Assembly (NCBI GenBank): GCA_035505915.1
Contig: DATJQI010000011.1
Span: forward strand, 62,001 to 126,000
Direction of reading: 5' to 3'
Origin: 40CM-2-70-7 sp035505915
Lineage (GTDB): Bacteria > Gemmatimonadota > Gemmatimonadetes > Gemmatimonadales > GWC2-71-9
DNA length: 64,000 nt
The notes beneath the pieces were generated by a model that had not been told where the DNA came from, did not search any database, and was given only the letters and a program-made list of their open reading frames with translations. Position numbers and translations under genes: made by a program. Shown piece after piece: positions 1 through 13,988 of the stretch. Each line of letters begins with the position of its first letter. Positions within the stretch are counted from its first letter, which is position 1.

Positions 1-865
1 CCGATTTCTCGACGCTCAGGCAGCTCCGGAGGAGCTCGCCCGCCCGGGCCGGGGCCCGCTGGATGTCGGCCGCCCGCCCCGCCCCCGCGGCGAGGAGCTC
101 CGCGAGCCGGTTGACGGACGTCTCCACCCCGGTGCCGATGTTCCAGGCCCGGGCGTCGAGGCCGGAGAGGGGCGGCAACACCGCGCGGGACGCCCGCTCG
201 TTGGCGTCCGCCACGTCGAGGACGTAGACCATGTCACGGGTCTGGCCGCCGTCGCCGAAAATCGTGATGGGGGCGCCGTCCGCGATGCGCTTCGAGAAGA
301 TGGCCACCACTCCCGCCTCGCCGTGCGGATTCTGGCGCGGCCCGTACACGTTGCTGTAGCGGAGCACCGCGGCCTCGATGCCGTAGAGCTGTGAAAACGT
401 CGCCAGGTAGTACTCGGAAGCGAGCTTGGCGGTCCCGTAGGGAGAGGCCGGGAGTTTGGGGGAGGTCTCCCCGAACGGCAGCCGGTCGCTCTCCCCGTAC
501 ACCGTGCCGCCCGACGAGGCGAACACCACCCGGCGGACGCCGCCCGCGCGGGCGCCCTCGAGGAGATTGAGGAGCCCGACGATGTTCACGCCCGCGTCGA
601 AGACCGGATCCTCCACCGACCGGCGGACATCCATCTGCGCGGCGTGGTGGTTCAGGATCGTGAAGGCCCCCCCCGCCACCAGGGCGCGGGCCTCCGGCGA
701 GCGGATGTCGGCCTGGACGAACCGCGCGCCGGCCGGGACGTTCTCGCGCCGGCCGCTCGAGAGGTCGTCGAGGACGGTGACCTCGTCGCCCGCGGCCAGA
801 TGTGCGTCCGCCACGTGGGAGCCGATGAAGCCCGCGCCGCCCGTTATCAAGACCCTTCGAGCCAT
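1..865 (-). CDS. NAD-dependent sugar-nucleotide epimerase, UDP-glucose 4-epimerase type (C-terminus cut off by window edge)
   Basis: An extended short-chain dehydrogenase that most likely interconverts UDP-hexoses at C4. It opens with ATG at 865; the Rossmann glycine motif TGGAGFIGSH is at residues 8-17 and the catalytic Tyr-Lys pair is seen in SPYGTAKLASEYY near residue 148. The reading frame stays open to base 1, so about 288 residues are visible and the last few dozen are missing. The sequence MDVRRSVEDP and the NVYGPRQNPHGEAGV stretch are typical of GalE-like proteins. It is separated from the LysM gene by a 135-base gap holding a strong hairpin. UDP-GlcNAc or UDP-glucuronate epimerisation are equally possible; substrate cannot be told from sequence alone. 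Confidence 0.85.
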   Translation of the reverse strand, partial: MARRVLITGGAGFIGSHVADAHLAAGDEVTVLDDLSSGRRENVPAGARFVQADIRSPEARALVAGGAFTILNHHAAQMDVRRSVEDPVFDAGVNIVGLLNLLEGARAGGVRRVVFASSGGTVYGESDRLPFGETSPKLPASPYGTAKLASEYYLATFSQLYGIEAAVLRYSNVYGPRQNPHGEAGVVAIFSKRIADGAPITIFGDGGQTRDMVYVLDVADANERASRAVLPPLSGLDARAWNIGTGVETSVNRLAELLAAGAGRAADIQRAPARAGELLRSCLSVEKS

Positions 866-898
866 GTGCCGATCAGTCCTGGGTGAAGGTCCGAGGGG

Positions 899-938
899 CT
901 CCCGCCCCCGGCGCCGGGACGGCGCCGAGCGGCGGGAG
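899..938. other. Strong two-tier GC hairpin between LysM gene and epimerase gene
   Basis: An outer stem pairs CTCCCGC (899-905) with GCGGGAG (932-938) and an inner stem pairs GGCGCCG (910-916) with CGGCGCC (920-926). There is no T-run on either strand, so a classical intrinsic terminator is not shown. It lies 3' of the LysM gene and 5' of the epimerase gene, where it could end or attenuate minus-strand transcription. The rest of the 866-1000 gap shows nothing else. Confidence 0.4.
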
Positions 939-1000
939 ACACGAAACACTCGGGGATGGTGCGACGACGCCGGACCGAGACCGCTGGGCCCGGCGGCGGA

Positions 1001-2371
1001 TCAGGAGGGCATCTTCCGGACCAGGCGGACCTTGGTGCCGGCCTTGATGTCTGGGCTCGCGATACCGATCACGAGACCCGACGCGGAGTGCTCTCGGGTG
1101 TGCACGATCAGGAGCTGCACCAGCACCTGCTCCGACGCCGCGCCCATCTCGCCGGTGGCGGGCCGGTAGCCTTCGAAGATGTCGCCGGGGACCACGCCTT
1201 CGGCGCGGCCCTTGTCGATGAAGAAGACGTTCTGGGTTCCGGCGAGCGGCACCTGGGTCTGCGACGCGATGATGGCGCCCTCGAGCCCCTGCGTCACGGG
1301 CGCCGGACGGACCTCCCCCGGATTCCGGAACGGCTCGAGCGGCAGGGCCAGCACGCCGTCCGTGATCCGCCCGTACTGCTGAATGATCGACGCCAGCACC
1401 TGGTGGGGCTGCACCGTCGTCACCCGCGCCATGCCGAGCGGCACCACCACGTCACCCCACCCCGACACCTCGCGGTCGCGCCGCGCGATCAGGAGCGAAT
1501 CCCCGACGTGGTAGCTGGCGCCACCGGGAGGCTCGATGGCGATCTCTTCGAACTGGCTCGCCGTGGTGCGGCCCGTCAGACGGTGGATGGCCGGCGTCTC
1601 GGTGTTGCCCAGGACCTTGGCCCACGGAAGATGCTCGCCCTCCGAAAGCCATCCGGCCGAGTAGTACTCCCCCGGGCGGACGGCGTGGTAGGGCTGGTGC
1701 AGGTAGGCGTGCAGCTGGTTCTCCACCTGCTGCGTGGGAGTGATCGGACGGTCGAATACCGTCTGATAGCTCTCCACGACCGGGGCGCTGGGCGGCGGCG
1801 GCGCGGTCGCGGTGTCGGCGGCCGGAGGGGCGGCGACCGCCTGGGTATCGGGCTTGGCGGTCGTGTCGACCGGGGGCGCCACGGCGACCCGCGTCGCGGT
1901 ATCGACCTTGGCGGTCGTGTCCGCGTGGACCGTGTCGACCGGCGGCGCGGCCTGCGCGAGGGTCGTGTCGGCGCTCGGGGTGGCCTGCGGGACGACCTTG
2001 GCCGTGTCGGTCTGGGCCACCATGGTCGACGTATCGGCGGTCGTGACCGCGAGCACCTGGCCGGGATAAATCCAGTGCGGATCCTCGACCACGTTGGTGT
2101 TCAGCCGGTAGATCTCGGGCCAGAGCAGCGGATCGTTGTAGTAGAGACGGGCGATGGACCAGAGCGTCTCGCCCTTGGCCACCGTATGCGTGCCCGGCAA
2201 CGACTGCTGCAGGAGACTGGGGCTCGCGGCCGTGTCGGTCTTGACGGCGTGCGCCGTGTCCTGAGCCGGCGGACTGGCGTGTGTGGTGTCTTGGGCGCGC
2301 AGAGACGCGCCCAAGAACGGCAGCGCCAGGAGGGCGGCCCAGGCCGCCCGGTCAGAACGGGAGATCGTCAT
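1001..2371 (-). CDS. Secreted LysM-domain protein with a repetitive Thr/Asp/Ala/Pro linker
   Basis: A 456-residue exported protein expected to bind peptidoglycan. The ATG at 2371 begins a signal peptide (about residues 1-27, ending LGASLRAQ). One LysM domain follows at about 62-110 (HTVAKGETLWSIARLYYNDP, then a WIYPGQVLAV end). Residues about 118-210 are a low-complexity linker built from repeated VDTTAK/ADT-like units and proline. The C-terminal 240 residues form a domain I do not recognise, rich in strands. The frame is open further upstream, but that part would overlap ssb deeply and has no signal peptide; a second ATG at 2380 is also possible. It overlaps the end of ssb by about 20 bases, suggesting cotranscription from the ssb promoter. 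Confidence 0.85.
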   Translation of the reverse strand: MTISRSDRAAWAALLALPFLGASLRAQDTTHASPPAQDTAHAVKTDTAASPSLLQQSLPGTHTVAKGETLWSIARLYYNDPLLWPEIYRLNTNVVEDPHWIYPGQVLAVTTADTSTMVAQTDTAKVVPQATPSADTTLAQAAPPVDTVHADTTAKVDTATRVAVAPPVDTTAKPDTQAVAAPPAADTATAPPPPSAPVVESYQTVFDRPITPTQQVENQLHAYLHQPYHAVRPGEYYSAGWLSEGEHLPWAKVLGNTETPAIHRLTGRTTASQFEEIAIEPPGGASYHVGDSLLIARRDREVSGWGDVVVPLGMARVTTVQPHQVLASIIQQYGRITDGVLALPLEPFRNPGEVRPAPVTQGLEGAIIASQTQVPLAGTQNVFFIDKGRAEGVVPGDIFEGYRPATGEMGAASEQVLVQLLIVHTREHSASGLVIGIASPDIKAGTKVRLVRKMPS

Positions 2372-2825
2372 CCTCCTCATCCAACGCCTCCGGGAACGTG
2401 TCGAGCGACTCCGGTTTCCCTTCAGCCCCCGCCTTGGCGGGCGCCTTGGCTCGCGAAAAGTCCCCGGCTTCCCCGCCGCCCTTCGACGAGAGCAGCACGA
2501 CTTCCCGCGCGATGATTTCGGTGGTGTACCGGGTCTGCTTCTCCCGGTCCTCCCAGGTGCGGTATTCGATCCGCCCCTCGACGTAGATCCGATCACCCTT
2601 CTTCATGAACTTCTCGGCCAAGTCGGCCAGCGCGCTCCCCTTGTTGTTCCAGAGGACCACCCGGTGCCACTCGGTCTTTTCCTGCTTCTCCCCACCCTGT
2701 CCGGTCCACTGGCGCCCCGTCGCCAACGACACCGTCGCGACCTTGGAGCCATTATTGGTGGTCCGGACCTCCGGGTCAGCCCCTAAGTTGCCGATCAGCA
2801 TAGCTTTGTTCAGACTGCGGCTCAC
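2352..2825 (-). CDS. ssb: Single-stranded DNA-binding protein
   Basis: SSB coats single-stranded DNA in replication, repair and recombination and recruits partners through its acidic tail. The 157-residue protein has the OB-fold start NKAMLIGNLGADPEVR, the WHRVVLW strand, and ends in DDDLPF, the canonical partner-docking tip. The start is GTG at 2825 with GGAGGT seven bases upstream. A near-consensus sigma-70 promoter lies 50-80 bases upstream. The linker (about 110-145) is short, Ala/Lys/Gly-rich. The 3' end overlaps the LysM gene start. Confidence 0.97.
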   Translation of the reverse strand: MSRSLNKAMLIGNLGADPEVRTTNNGSKVATVSLATGRQWTGQGGEKQEKTEWHRVVLWNNKGSALADLAEKFMKKGDRIYVEGRIEYRTWEDREKQTRYTTEIIAREVVLLSSKGGGEAGDFSRAKAPAKAGAEGKPESLDTFPEALDEEDDDLPF

Positions 2826-2872
2826 GACGACCTCCGGTACTCAAAGCGGGGCTGGGCCCAAGGATGCTGCAC

Positions 2873-2901
2873 AGTATATGAATCGCAAGTCTTTCTGTCA
2901 A
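2873..2901 (-). promoter_or_regulatory. Sigma-70 promoter of ssb
   Basis: On the minus strand TTGACA (2901-2896) is followed after exactly 17 bases by TATACT (2878-2873). The -35 is a perfect match and the -10 matches five of six. The expected transcript start near 2866 leaves a leader of about 40 bases with a GGAGGT ribosome site before the GTG of ssb. This AT-rich patch stands out from its GC-rich surroundings. Confidence 0.85.
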
Positions 2902-2927
2902 TCAAAGATACGCCACTTGGGGTCATT

Positions 2928-3434
2928 TTATCTGGGAACCTGTTCTGCCGAAATGGCGGCGCGAAGGATGATCGCGTCCTCCACCGGTCGGCGGTAGTAG
3001 TTGGGTCGCCTCGCGACATCTGAGAACCCGAATCTCTGGTACAGCGCCCGGGCCGCCTGGTTCGACTCCCGCACTTCCAAGAACACCTGCCGGGCACCGC
3101 GGGCTCCCAGCCGCGCCAGCCCTTCGGTCACGAGGGCGCGCCCGGTCCCGCGGCGACGATGCGCGGGGGATACGCCGACGTTCAGAATCTCGCCCTCGTC
3201 GGCCACGTGCCGGGCCACGAGATATCCGACCACGCGGTCCCCATCCACCGCCGTCAGGAACACCACGCCCGTGGCGAGCGTCTCGGCGAAGTCCCGGAAC
3301 GACCAGGGGTCCGCGAAGCTCACCTGCTCGATGGCCTGAATGGCCGGGAGGTCAGCGGCCTGGGTCGGCCGAACGCGGCAGCTCGCGTCCGTGGCGGGCC
3401 TCCCATTTCGCCTGGGCCTCGGCCGGGCGGCCAT
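2928..3434 (-). CDS. rimI: Ribosomal protein S18-alanine N-acetyltransferase family (GNAT)
   Basis: A GNAT acetyltransferase that uses acetyl-CoA, in RimI's case on the N-terminus of S18. From ATG 3434 it has 168 residues. The acetyl-CoA pyrophosphate loop is seen in VSPAHRRRGTGRAL (about 89-101), and the ending ALYQRFGFSDVARRPNYYRRP is a RimI hallmark. The chosen start overlaps tsaB by 83 bases; no ATG, GTG or TTG occurs in frame between it and the conserved VRPTQAADL, so the first 20 residues are unconserved or the true start is unusual. Position directly after tsaB is the common tsaB-rimI arrangement. Confidence 0.85.
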   Translation of the reverse strand: MAARPRPRRNGRPATDASCRVRPTQAADLPAIQAIEQVSFADPWSFRDFAETLATGVVFLTAVDGDRVVGYLVARHVADEGEILNVGVSPAHRRRGTGRALVTEGLARLGARGARQVFLEVRESNQAARALYQRFGFSDVARRPNYYRRPVEDAIILRAAISAEQVPR

Positions 3435-4083
3435 ACTCGGGCTCGGCCGTCGCGAAGTTCTCGATGATCCGCCCGGCCCCCCCGCGCGTCGCGAGCGCCA
3501 GGAGCATCGTCGCCGTCGGCGGCAGCTGATCGAGCCCGACCGGCGGCGCTCCGGACCAGCGGACCACGTCGTCGGCGTACCGGACCGCACCGTCCCCCAC
3601 CACCAGCGCCGGCCGCGGCCCTCCCCGGGACGCGAGCTCGGCCACGGACGCGAGCGTCGGGGGAATCAGCGTCTCGACGCGTTCCGGGCCCACCACGTAG
3701 AGCGCCCCGTACACCTGTCCGCGCAGCGCGTCGAAACAGGCGGCTACCGGGACGGGGCCGGCCCGTTCCGCGGCGCCCGCGGCCGCCGCGAGGAGCGACG
3801 GGACGCCGATCACGTCCACCCCGGCTTCCTGCACCAGCCCCTTCACCGCGGCCCAGCCGATGCGCAGGCCGGTGAAGCTGCCGGGACCGTCGCCCAGCAC
3901 CACCGCCTCGAGGTCCGGGGCGGTGACGCCGGCGCGGGACAACGCGAAGTCGATGAGGCGGATGATTTCGGCGGCGTGCCGGCGCGCCCCCTGCTGATGC
4001 GCGCCCGCCAGCACCCCCGGAGCCCGCCCGACGGCGACGCTCGCGATGTCGGTGGCGGTGTCGACGGCCAGGACGAGCGTCAT
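3352..4083 (-). CDS. tsaB: tRNA threonylcarbamoyladenosine biosynthesis protein TsaB
   Basis: TsaB pairs with TsaD and TsaE to place the t6A modification on ANN-decoding tRNAs. The 243-residue protein starts at ATG 4083, where it overlaps the tsaE stop as ATGA. It has the ASKHA-fold start LVLAVDTATDIASVAVG and the conserved DGPGSFTGLRIGWAAVKGL segment (about residues 69-87). A longer upstream frame exists but is only the antisense-like overlap with tsaE. No tsaD is in the window. Confidence 0.93.
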   Translation of the reverse strand: MTLVLAVDTATDIASVAVGRAPGVLAGAHQQGARRHAAEIIRLIDFALSRAGVTAPDLEAVVLGDGPGSFTGLRIGWAAVKGLVQEAGVDVIGVPSLLAAAAGAAERAGPVPVAACFDALRGQVYGALYVVGPERVETLIPPTLASVAELASRGGPRPALVVGDGAVRYADDVVRWSGAPPVGLDQLPPTATMLLALATRGGAGRIIENFATAEPEYGRPAEAQAKWEARHGRELPRSADPGR

Positions 4084-4446
4084 CCCTCCTCCAGCGAACG
4101 GCGGTCGGGATCGGGGTCGTGCGCCAGGCGAAAGTGCCGGTCCAGGCGTGGAGCCCAGGCGCCCGCCCGCTCGGGCCATTCGATCAGCACCACGGCGCCC
4201 TCCCGCTCCATTTCGTCGAACCCCAGGTCGCGCGCGTCGGCGGGCTGCTTCAGCCGGTAGGCGTCCACGTGATAGACGGGGCCCGCGGGACCCGCGTAGC
4301 GGTGCACGAGCGCGTAGGTGGGACTGGTCGCCGGCACCGGGACCCCCAGGCCACGGCAGATGGCCTGCACGAGGGTGGTCTTCCCCGCCCCCAGCTCCCC
4401 GGAGAACCCGAGGACCGCCGGGGGGCGGAGCGATCGCCCGATCCGC

Positions 4447-6471
<2,025 letters not shown>

Positions 6472-6481
6472 TCGCCGAAAG

Positions 6482-8662
6482 TTACACCGGGGGTCGTTCC
6501 AATTGCGCCCCCGAGTCCCGGCGGGCCACTTCGGTGACGCCTTTCACCCGCCGGACGGCCCGCATCACCTTGTTCAGGTGGGTCTGGTTCTCCACCTCCA
6601 CCAGGAGCGCGCCGTACACCGCGCCGTCCCGTGAGGCCAGCTCCGTGGAACGGATGTTGGTGCCGGTGCCGCTCACGGCCTCGCAGATGTCGGCGTACAG
6701 CCCGCGGCGGTCCTCGCCGCCCACGGCGAGGCGGACCACGAACGTCTCGCCCTCGGACTCCTGCCAGTCGATCTCCACCCGGCGCTCGACTTCGTTCGCG
6801 AGGGTGAGGAGGTTCGGGCAGTCGGCGCGGTGGATGGAAATGCCCCGTCCCTGCGTGACGTAGCCGACGACCGCGTCCCCCGGAACGGGCTGGCAGCACT
6901 GCGCGTAGCGGACCATCAGGCCGTCCACGCCCTGGATCCGGATCCCCCGCCCCAGGCGGAGGCGCTGGATCACGCGGCCGAAGGCCGTCGGCCGCGGCGC
7001 CTGGATGGCGTCGGCCGGGAGCTCCGGATACAGCGCGTTCATCACCTGCCCCAGCGCGACGTCGCCCCGCCCCACCGACGCCTCGAGCATCTCGCCGCTC
7101 CCCACCGAGAGCGCGACCGCCGCCGCGGCCAGCTGCTCGGCGGACGGGGCCTTGAGGCGCCGGCGGCGCAGCTCGCGGTCCAGGATCTCCCGCCCCAGCG
7201 CCACGCTCCGCTCGTGCTCCTCCTGCTTGACCCACTGGCGGATCTTGTGACGGGCGCGGGCGGTGCGGACGTGCGCCAGCCAGTCCCGGGACGGCCGGGC
7301 CCGCGGGTTGGTCAGGATCTCCACCGTATCGCCGTTGGTCAGGGCGCGGTGGAGCGGCGCGATCCGCCCGTTGACGCGGGCGCCGTGGCAGTGCTGACCG
7401 ACCTCGGTGTGCACGGTGAACGCGAAGTCGAGGGGCGTCGCCCCCGCGGGCAGGCGCTTCACGTCGCCGCGCGGGGTGAAGACGAAGATCTCGTCCTGAT
7501 AGAGATCGATTTTCAGGAACTCGAGGAACTCCTCCGGCGTGTGCGTGTCCTGCTGGAGCTCGAGGAGCTGGCGGAACCAGCCGAGCTGCTGGTCGAGCTC
7601 GTCCGCGGCCTTCCCTTCCTTGAAGAGCCAGTGCGCCGCGATGCCGTACTCGGCCGTGCGGTGCATCTCGCGGGTCCGGATCTGGATCTCGTAGAGCCGC
7701 CCGGCGGGCCCGAACACCGTGGTGTGCAGCGACTGGTACCCGTTCGGCTTCGGGCTCGCGATGTAGTCCTTGATGCGCTCCTGCAGGGGCGTCCAGGCGT
7801 GGTGCACGATCCCCAGGACGTGGTAGCACTCGGCGATGGTGTCCACGAGCACCCGGACGGCCAGGCGGTCGTGAATCTCCTCGAAGGGCCGGTCCCGCCG
7901 CTTCATCTTGCGGTGCACCGACCAGAGGTTCTTCACGCGCCCCGTGATCTCGACGCCGGCGATGCCGGCCCCGGTCAGCGCCTCGGTCAGGGGGCCCTTG
8001 AGCCGTTCGATGACCTTGTCCCGCTCCTCCTGGCTCTGCCGGATGGTGCGCGCGAGCTCCTCGTATTCCGCGGGCTCGAGGAACTGGAAGGCCAGGTCTT
8101 CGAGCTCGGCTTTCACGCGCGCCATGCCGAACCGGTGCGCCAGCGGCGCGTAGATCTCGCGGGTTTCGAGGGCGATGCGCTGCTGCTGGTCCCGGTTCAG
8201 GTGCTGGAGCGTCCGCATGTTGTGGAGGCGGTCCGCCAGCTTGATGATGATCACCCGGGCGTCCTTCGCGATCGACAGGAGCAGCTTCCGGTAGTTCTCG
8301 GCCTGCTCTTCGGCGGCGGAGCGGAAGGTCAGGGACGACAGTTTGGTGAGTCCGTCCACCAGCCCCGCGATTTCCGCGCCGAAGTCCCGCCGGATGTCGT
8401 CGAGGGTGACGCTCGAGTCCTCCACCACGTCGTGCAGGAGCGCCGCCGCGATGGTGGTGGAATCGAACTGCTGCTCGGCCAGGATGGTGGCGACCGCCAC
8501 CGAGTGCGACACGAAGTCGTCCCCGGAGCGGCGCTTCTGCCCCTGGTGCGCGCGGGCGCTCGCGTCGTACGCCCGGGCCAGGAGGTCCAGGTCGAGGCGG
8601 TCCCGCTGGCCCGCGACGGCGCGGGCCAGGTCCGGCGCCAGGAGCGGCACCGTTCCGGTCAC
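6482..8662 (-). CDS. rsh: Bifunctional (p)ppGpp synthetase/hydrolase, RelA/SpoT homologue
   Basis: Makes and degrades the stringent-response alarmones. The 726-residue protein shows an intact HD hydrolase domain (LLHDVVEDSSV, about residues 73-83), a synthetase domain with PNGYQSLHTTVFGP, a TGS domain (EIFVFTPRGDVKRLPAGAT), the Cys-containing RIS/zinc-finger region (RYAQCCQPVPGDAVVGY) and a C-terminal ACT domain. Because the hydrolase histidine-aspartate motif is kept, it should be bifunctional. The start is GTG overlapping the radC stop by four bases (GTGA). Confidence 0.96.
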   Translation of the reverse strand: MTGTVPLLAPDLARAVAGQRDRLDLDLLARAYDASARAHQGQKRRSGDDFVSHSVAVATILAEQQFDSTTIAAALLHDVVEDSSVTLDDIRRDFGAEIAGLVDGLTKLSSLTFRSAAEEQAENYRKLLLSIAKDARVIIIKLADRLHNMRTLQHLNRDQQQRIALETREIYAPLAHRFGMARVKAELEDLAFQFLEPAEYEELARTIRQSQEERDKVIERLKGPLTEALTGAGIAGVEITGRVKNLWSVHRKMKRRDRPFEEIHDRLAVRVLVDTIAECYHVLGIVHHAWTPLQERIKDYIASPKPNGYQSLHTTVFGPAGRLYEIQIRTREMHRTAEYGIAAHWLFKEGKAADELDQQLGWFRQLLELQQDTHTPEEFLEFLKIDLYQDEIFVFTPRGDVKRLPAGATPLDFAFTVHTEVGQHCHGARVNGRIAPLHRALTNGDTVEILTNPRARPSRDWLAHVRTARARHKIRQWVKQEEHERSVALGREILDRELRRRRLKAPSAEQLAAAAVALSVGSGEMLEASVGRGDVALGQVMNALYPELPADAIQAPRPTAFGRVIQRLRLGRGIRIQGVDGLMVRYAQCCQPVPGDAVVGYVTQGRGISIHRADCPNLLTLANEVERRVEIDWQESEGETFVVRLAVGGEDRRGLYADICEAVSGTGTNIRSTELASRDGAVYGALLVEVENQTHLNKVMRAVRRVKGVTEVARRDSGAQLERPPV

Positions 8663-9342
8663 AGGAGTCCCGCCTCCGCAAAGCTCACGAACCGCCCTCC
8701 TCCGATCACCACGTGATCGTACACCGGGACGTCGAGGAGGCGCCCCGCGTCCACCAGCTGCCGCGTCACCGACCGGTCATCCGCCGACGGCGTGGGATCG
8801 CCGGACGGATGGTTGTGCACGACGATGATTCCGGCCGCCGCCTCGGCGATCGCGGCGCGGAACACCTCGCGGGGGTGCACCAGCGAGCTGTTCAGGATCC
8901 CCCGGGTCACCAGCACGTCCCCCAGGATCTGGCTCTGGCTCCCCAGGGCCAGGACGTGGAACTCCTCCACCGGCAGGTCCCGGAGCCGCGGGGCGTAGTA
9001 CCGGTGGACGTCCTGCGGTCCCCGCACCCGCTCGGGCGCCGGGTCCGCCTCGGCCGCCGCCCGCCGGCCCAATTCCAGGGCCGCCAGCACCCGCGCCGCC
9101 TTGGCCCGGCCCACGCCGGGCATTCCCGCCAGCTCCGCCGGGGGGCGCCCGGCGAGGCGCCGGACCGACCCCACGAAGCGTCCCAGCGCCTCCCCGGCCA
9201 CGGTCAGGGCGTCCCGGCCGGCGATCCCCGTTCCCAGGAGAATGGCCAGGAGCTCCTGGGTCGTCAACGCGGAGGCGCCGAGCTCCCAGAGACGCTCGCG
9301 GGGGCGGTCCCGTTCGAGGTGGTCGGAAAGGCGAAGCGGCAT
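8659..9342 (-). CDS. radC: RadC/JAB (JAMM) domain DNA-repair-associated protein
   Basis: The 227-residue protein has the RadC layout: an N-terminal UPF0758 helix-hairpin-helix region (MPGVGRAKAARVLAALELGRR, given here in part) and a C-terminal JAB metallopeptidase-like domain with the zinc-site pattern HNHPSGDPTPSADD. The family is widespread, but its biochemical role remains unclear. It starts at ATG 9342 and is followed at once by rsh in GTGA overlap. The 56 bases between it and secA show no clear signal. Confidence 0.93.
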   Translation of the reverse strand: MPLRLSDHLERDRPRERLWELGASALTTQELLAILLGTGIAGRDALTVAGEALGRFVGSVRRLAGRPPAELAGMPGVGRAKAARVLAALELGRRAAAEADPAPERVRGPQDVHRYYAPRLRDLPVEEFHVLALGSQSQILGDVLVTRGILNSSLVHPREVFRAAIAEAAAGIIVVHNHPSGDPTPSADDRSVTRQLVDAGRLLDVPVYDHVVIGGGRFVSFAEAGLL

Positions 9343-9398
9343 GGACTCTTCACGAACCTAGTCCATGCCGCCTCGAACCCCGGTATCCGAAGAACGCG

Positions 9399-12665
<3,267 letters not shown>

Positions 12666-12669
12666 CCCG

Positions 12670-13230
12670 TCATTGATAGAGGCCGTGCCGCGCGATGTAC
12701 TCCCGCACCGGCTCCGGCACCAGATACCGAATCGACCGTCCCGCCGCCACCCGCGCCCGGATTTCCGTGGCCGAGATGTCGACCGCCGGGACCGGGATCA
12801 CCCGCGCGATCCGCGCGTCGGGCGGGGGCTCCGTGCCCGGCCGGGCGAACACCACCACGTCGGCCAGGGCCGGCAGGGCGTCGGCTTCCCGCCACCGCGG
12901 CAGCTCGCGGGCCGCGTCGCCCCCCAACAACAACGTGAACCGGTTCCCGGGCTCGCGCCGGGCCAGCGCCCGGAGCGTCTCCACCGTGTACGACGGCACG
13001 GGGAGCTCCAGCTCGATCGTCTCCACCGAAAAGCGGGGGTTTCCCGCCACCGCCGCCGCCAGCATCGCGGCCCGGTGGGCGGCGCCGGCCTCGAGGCCCG
13101 CCCGTTTCAGGGGTTGTTCGCGCGCGGGCAGGAAGCGGATCCGGGCCCCCAGGGCCTCCGCCGCCGCTTCGGCGACGATCAGGTGCCCGACGTGCACCGG
13201 ATCGAAGGAGCCGCCGAACAGGGCGTCCAC
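12670..13230 (-). CDS. nadD: Nicotinate-nucleotide adenylyltransferase
   Basis: Adenylates nicotinate mononucleotide to deamido-NAD in NAD synthesis. The 186-residue protein has the nucleotidyltransferase signature GGSFDPVHVGH at residues 6-16 and the second motif DISATEIRAR near 151-160. The start is GTG at 13230; the frame is open further upstream, but that would bury it in bamD. It lies five bases after bamD and just ahead of secA. Confidence 0.95.
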   Translation of the reverse strand: MDALFGGSFDPVHVGHLIVAEAAAEALGARIRFLPAREQPLKRAGLEAGAAHRAAMLAAAVAGNPRFSVETIELELPVPSYTVETLRALARREPGNRFTLLLGGDAARELPRWREADALPALADVVVFARPGTEPPPDARIARVIPVPAVDISATEIRARVAAGRSIRYLVPEPVREYIARHGLYQ

Positions 13231-13235
13231 GGCGC

Positions 13236-13988
13236 CTAGTGCGTGACGGCCGTCGTATCCGGCGGGCAGCTCCGGGCGGTGGCGGCCTCCACCGGATGGA
13301 AGCGCCGCAGGTTGCCGCAGACTTCCTTGAGCTCGTCCGCGTATCCGATGATCGCGTAGGTGTCCGCCAGCCGCAGCAGCGCGTCCGGCACCACCCGGCT
13401 CTCCGGATAGGTCGCGATCACGTCCTTGAAATAGATGATCCCGGAATCGTAGGCCCGCCGCCGGAAGTAGAACATCCCGTTCCGGTAGGTCTTCGTCGCG
13501 AACAGGTCGTTCAGCTCGCGCACGTGCAGCTGGGCGCGCGACGCCGCGTCGGTGCCGGGGTACCGGCCCACCAGCTCCTGGTAGACGGCCAGGGCCGTCT
13601 GCCCGGGCGTCGGGTCGAGCTCCGGGTCGCGCCAGCTGCGGAGGTTCGCGTCGCCGGCGCGCAGCAGCGCCACCGGTGCGTACGGACTCTCGGGGTTCTG
13701 GTCCGCCACGTCCCGGAACGCGTGCGCCGCCCCGACCAGGTCCCCTTCCTGATACTGGCACTCGGCGACGTAGTACCGGACCTCCGCGAGACCCGCGTCG
13801 CCCGGGTTCAGCTCGAAGATCAGCCGCTGAAATCCGGTCAGCGCCTTGTCGAACTTCCCGGCGTGGAAGAGCGCCAGCGCCTCGTCCAGCTGCACCGCCG
13901 GCGTGACTCCGGTCCGGGGCGCCGCGGGCGAGCAGGCGCCGAGGGCGGCCAGGGCGGCGAGCAGGGTCCAGCTCCCGGCGCGCCTCAC
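13236..13988 (-). CDS. bamD: Outer membrane protein assembly factor BamD (TPR lipoprotein)
   Basis: A 250-residue lipoprotein of the BAM complex that inserts beta-barrel proteins. GTG 13988 overlaps the preceding stop (GTGA). The signal peptide ends in the lipobox LGAC at about residues 16-19. TPR helices follow, with the BamD-like sequence FYFRRRAYDSGIIYFKDVI and TYPESRVVPDALLRLADTY. Its length equals that of known BamD. The presence of BamD indicates a diderm cell envelope. Confidence 0.88.
   Translation of the reverse strand: MRRAGSWTLLAALAALGACSPAAPRTGVTPAVQLDEALALFHAGKFDKALTGFQRLIFELNPGDAGLAEVRYYVAECQYQEGDLVGAAHAFRDVADQNPESPYAPVALLRAGDANLRSWRDPELDPTPGQTALAVYQELVGRYPGTDAASRAQLHVRELNDLFATKTYRNGMFYFRRRAYDSGIIYFKDVIATYPESRVVPDALLRLADTYAIIGYADELKEVCGNLRRFHPVEAATARSCPPDTTAVTH

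Noticed and set aside
2372..2596. Longer start for the LysM protein
   Set aside because: It would place 75 Arg/Ser-rich residues before a good signal peptide and overlap most of the ssb tail.
6479..6484. TAACTT box seven bases before uvrB as a leaderless promoter
   Set aside because: Its TAA is the stop codon of rsh, so the match is explained by coding constraint, and uvrB is only ten bases behind rsh.
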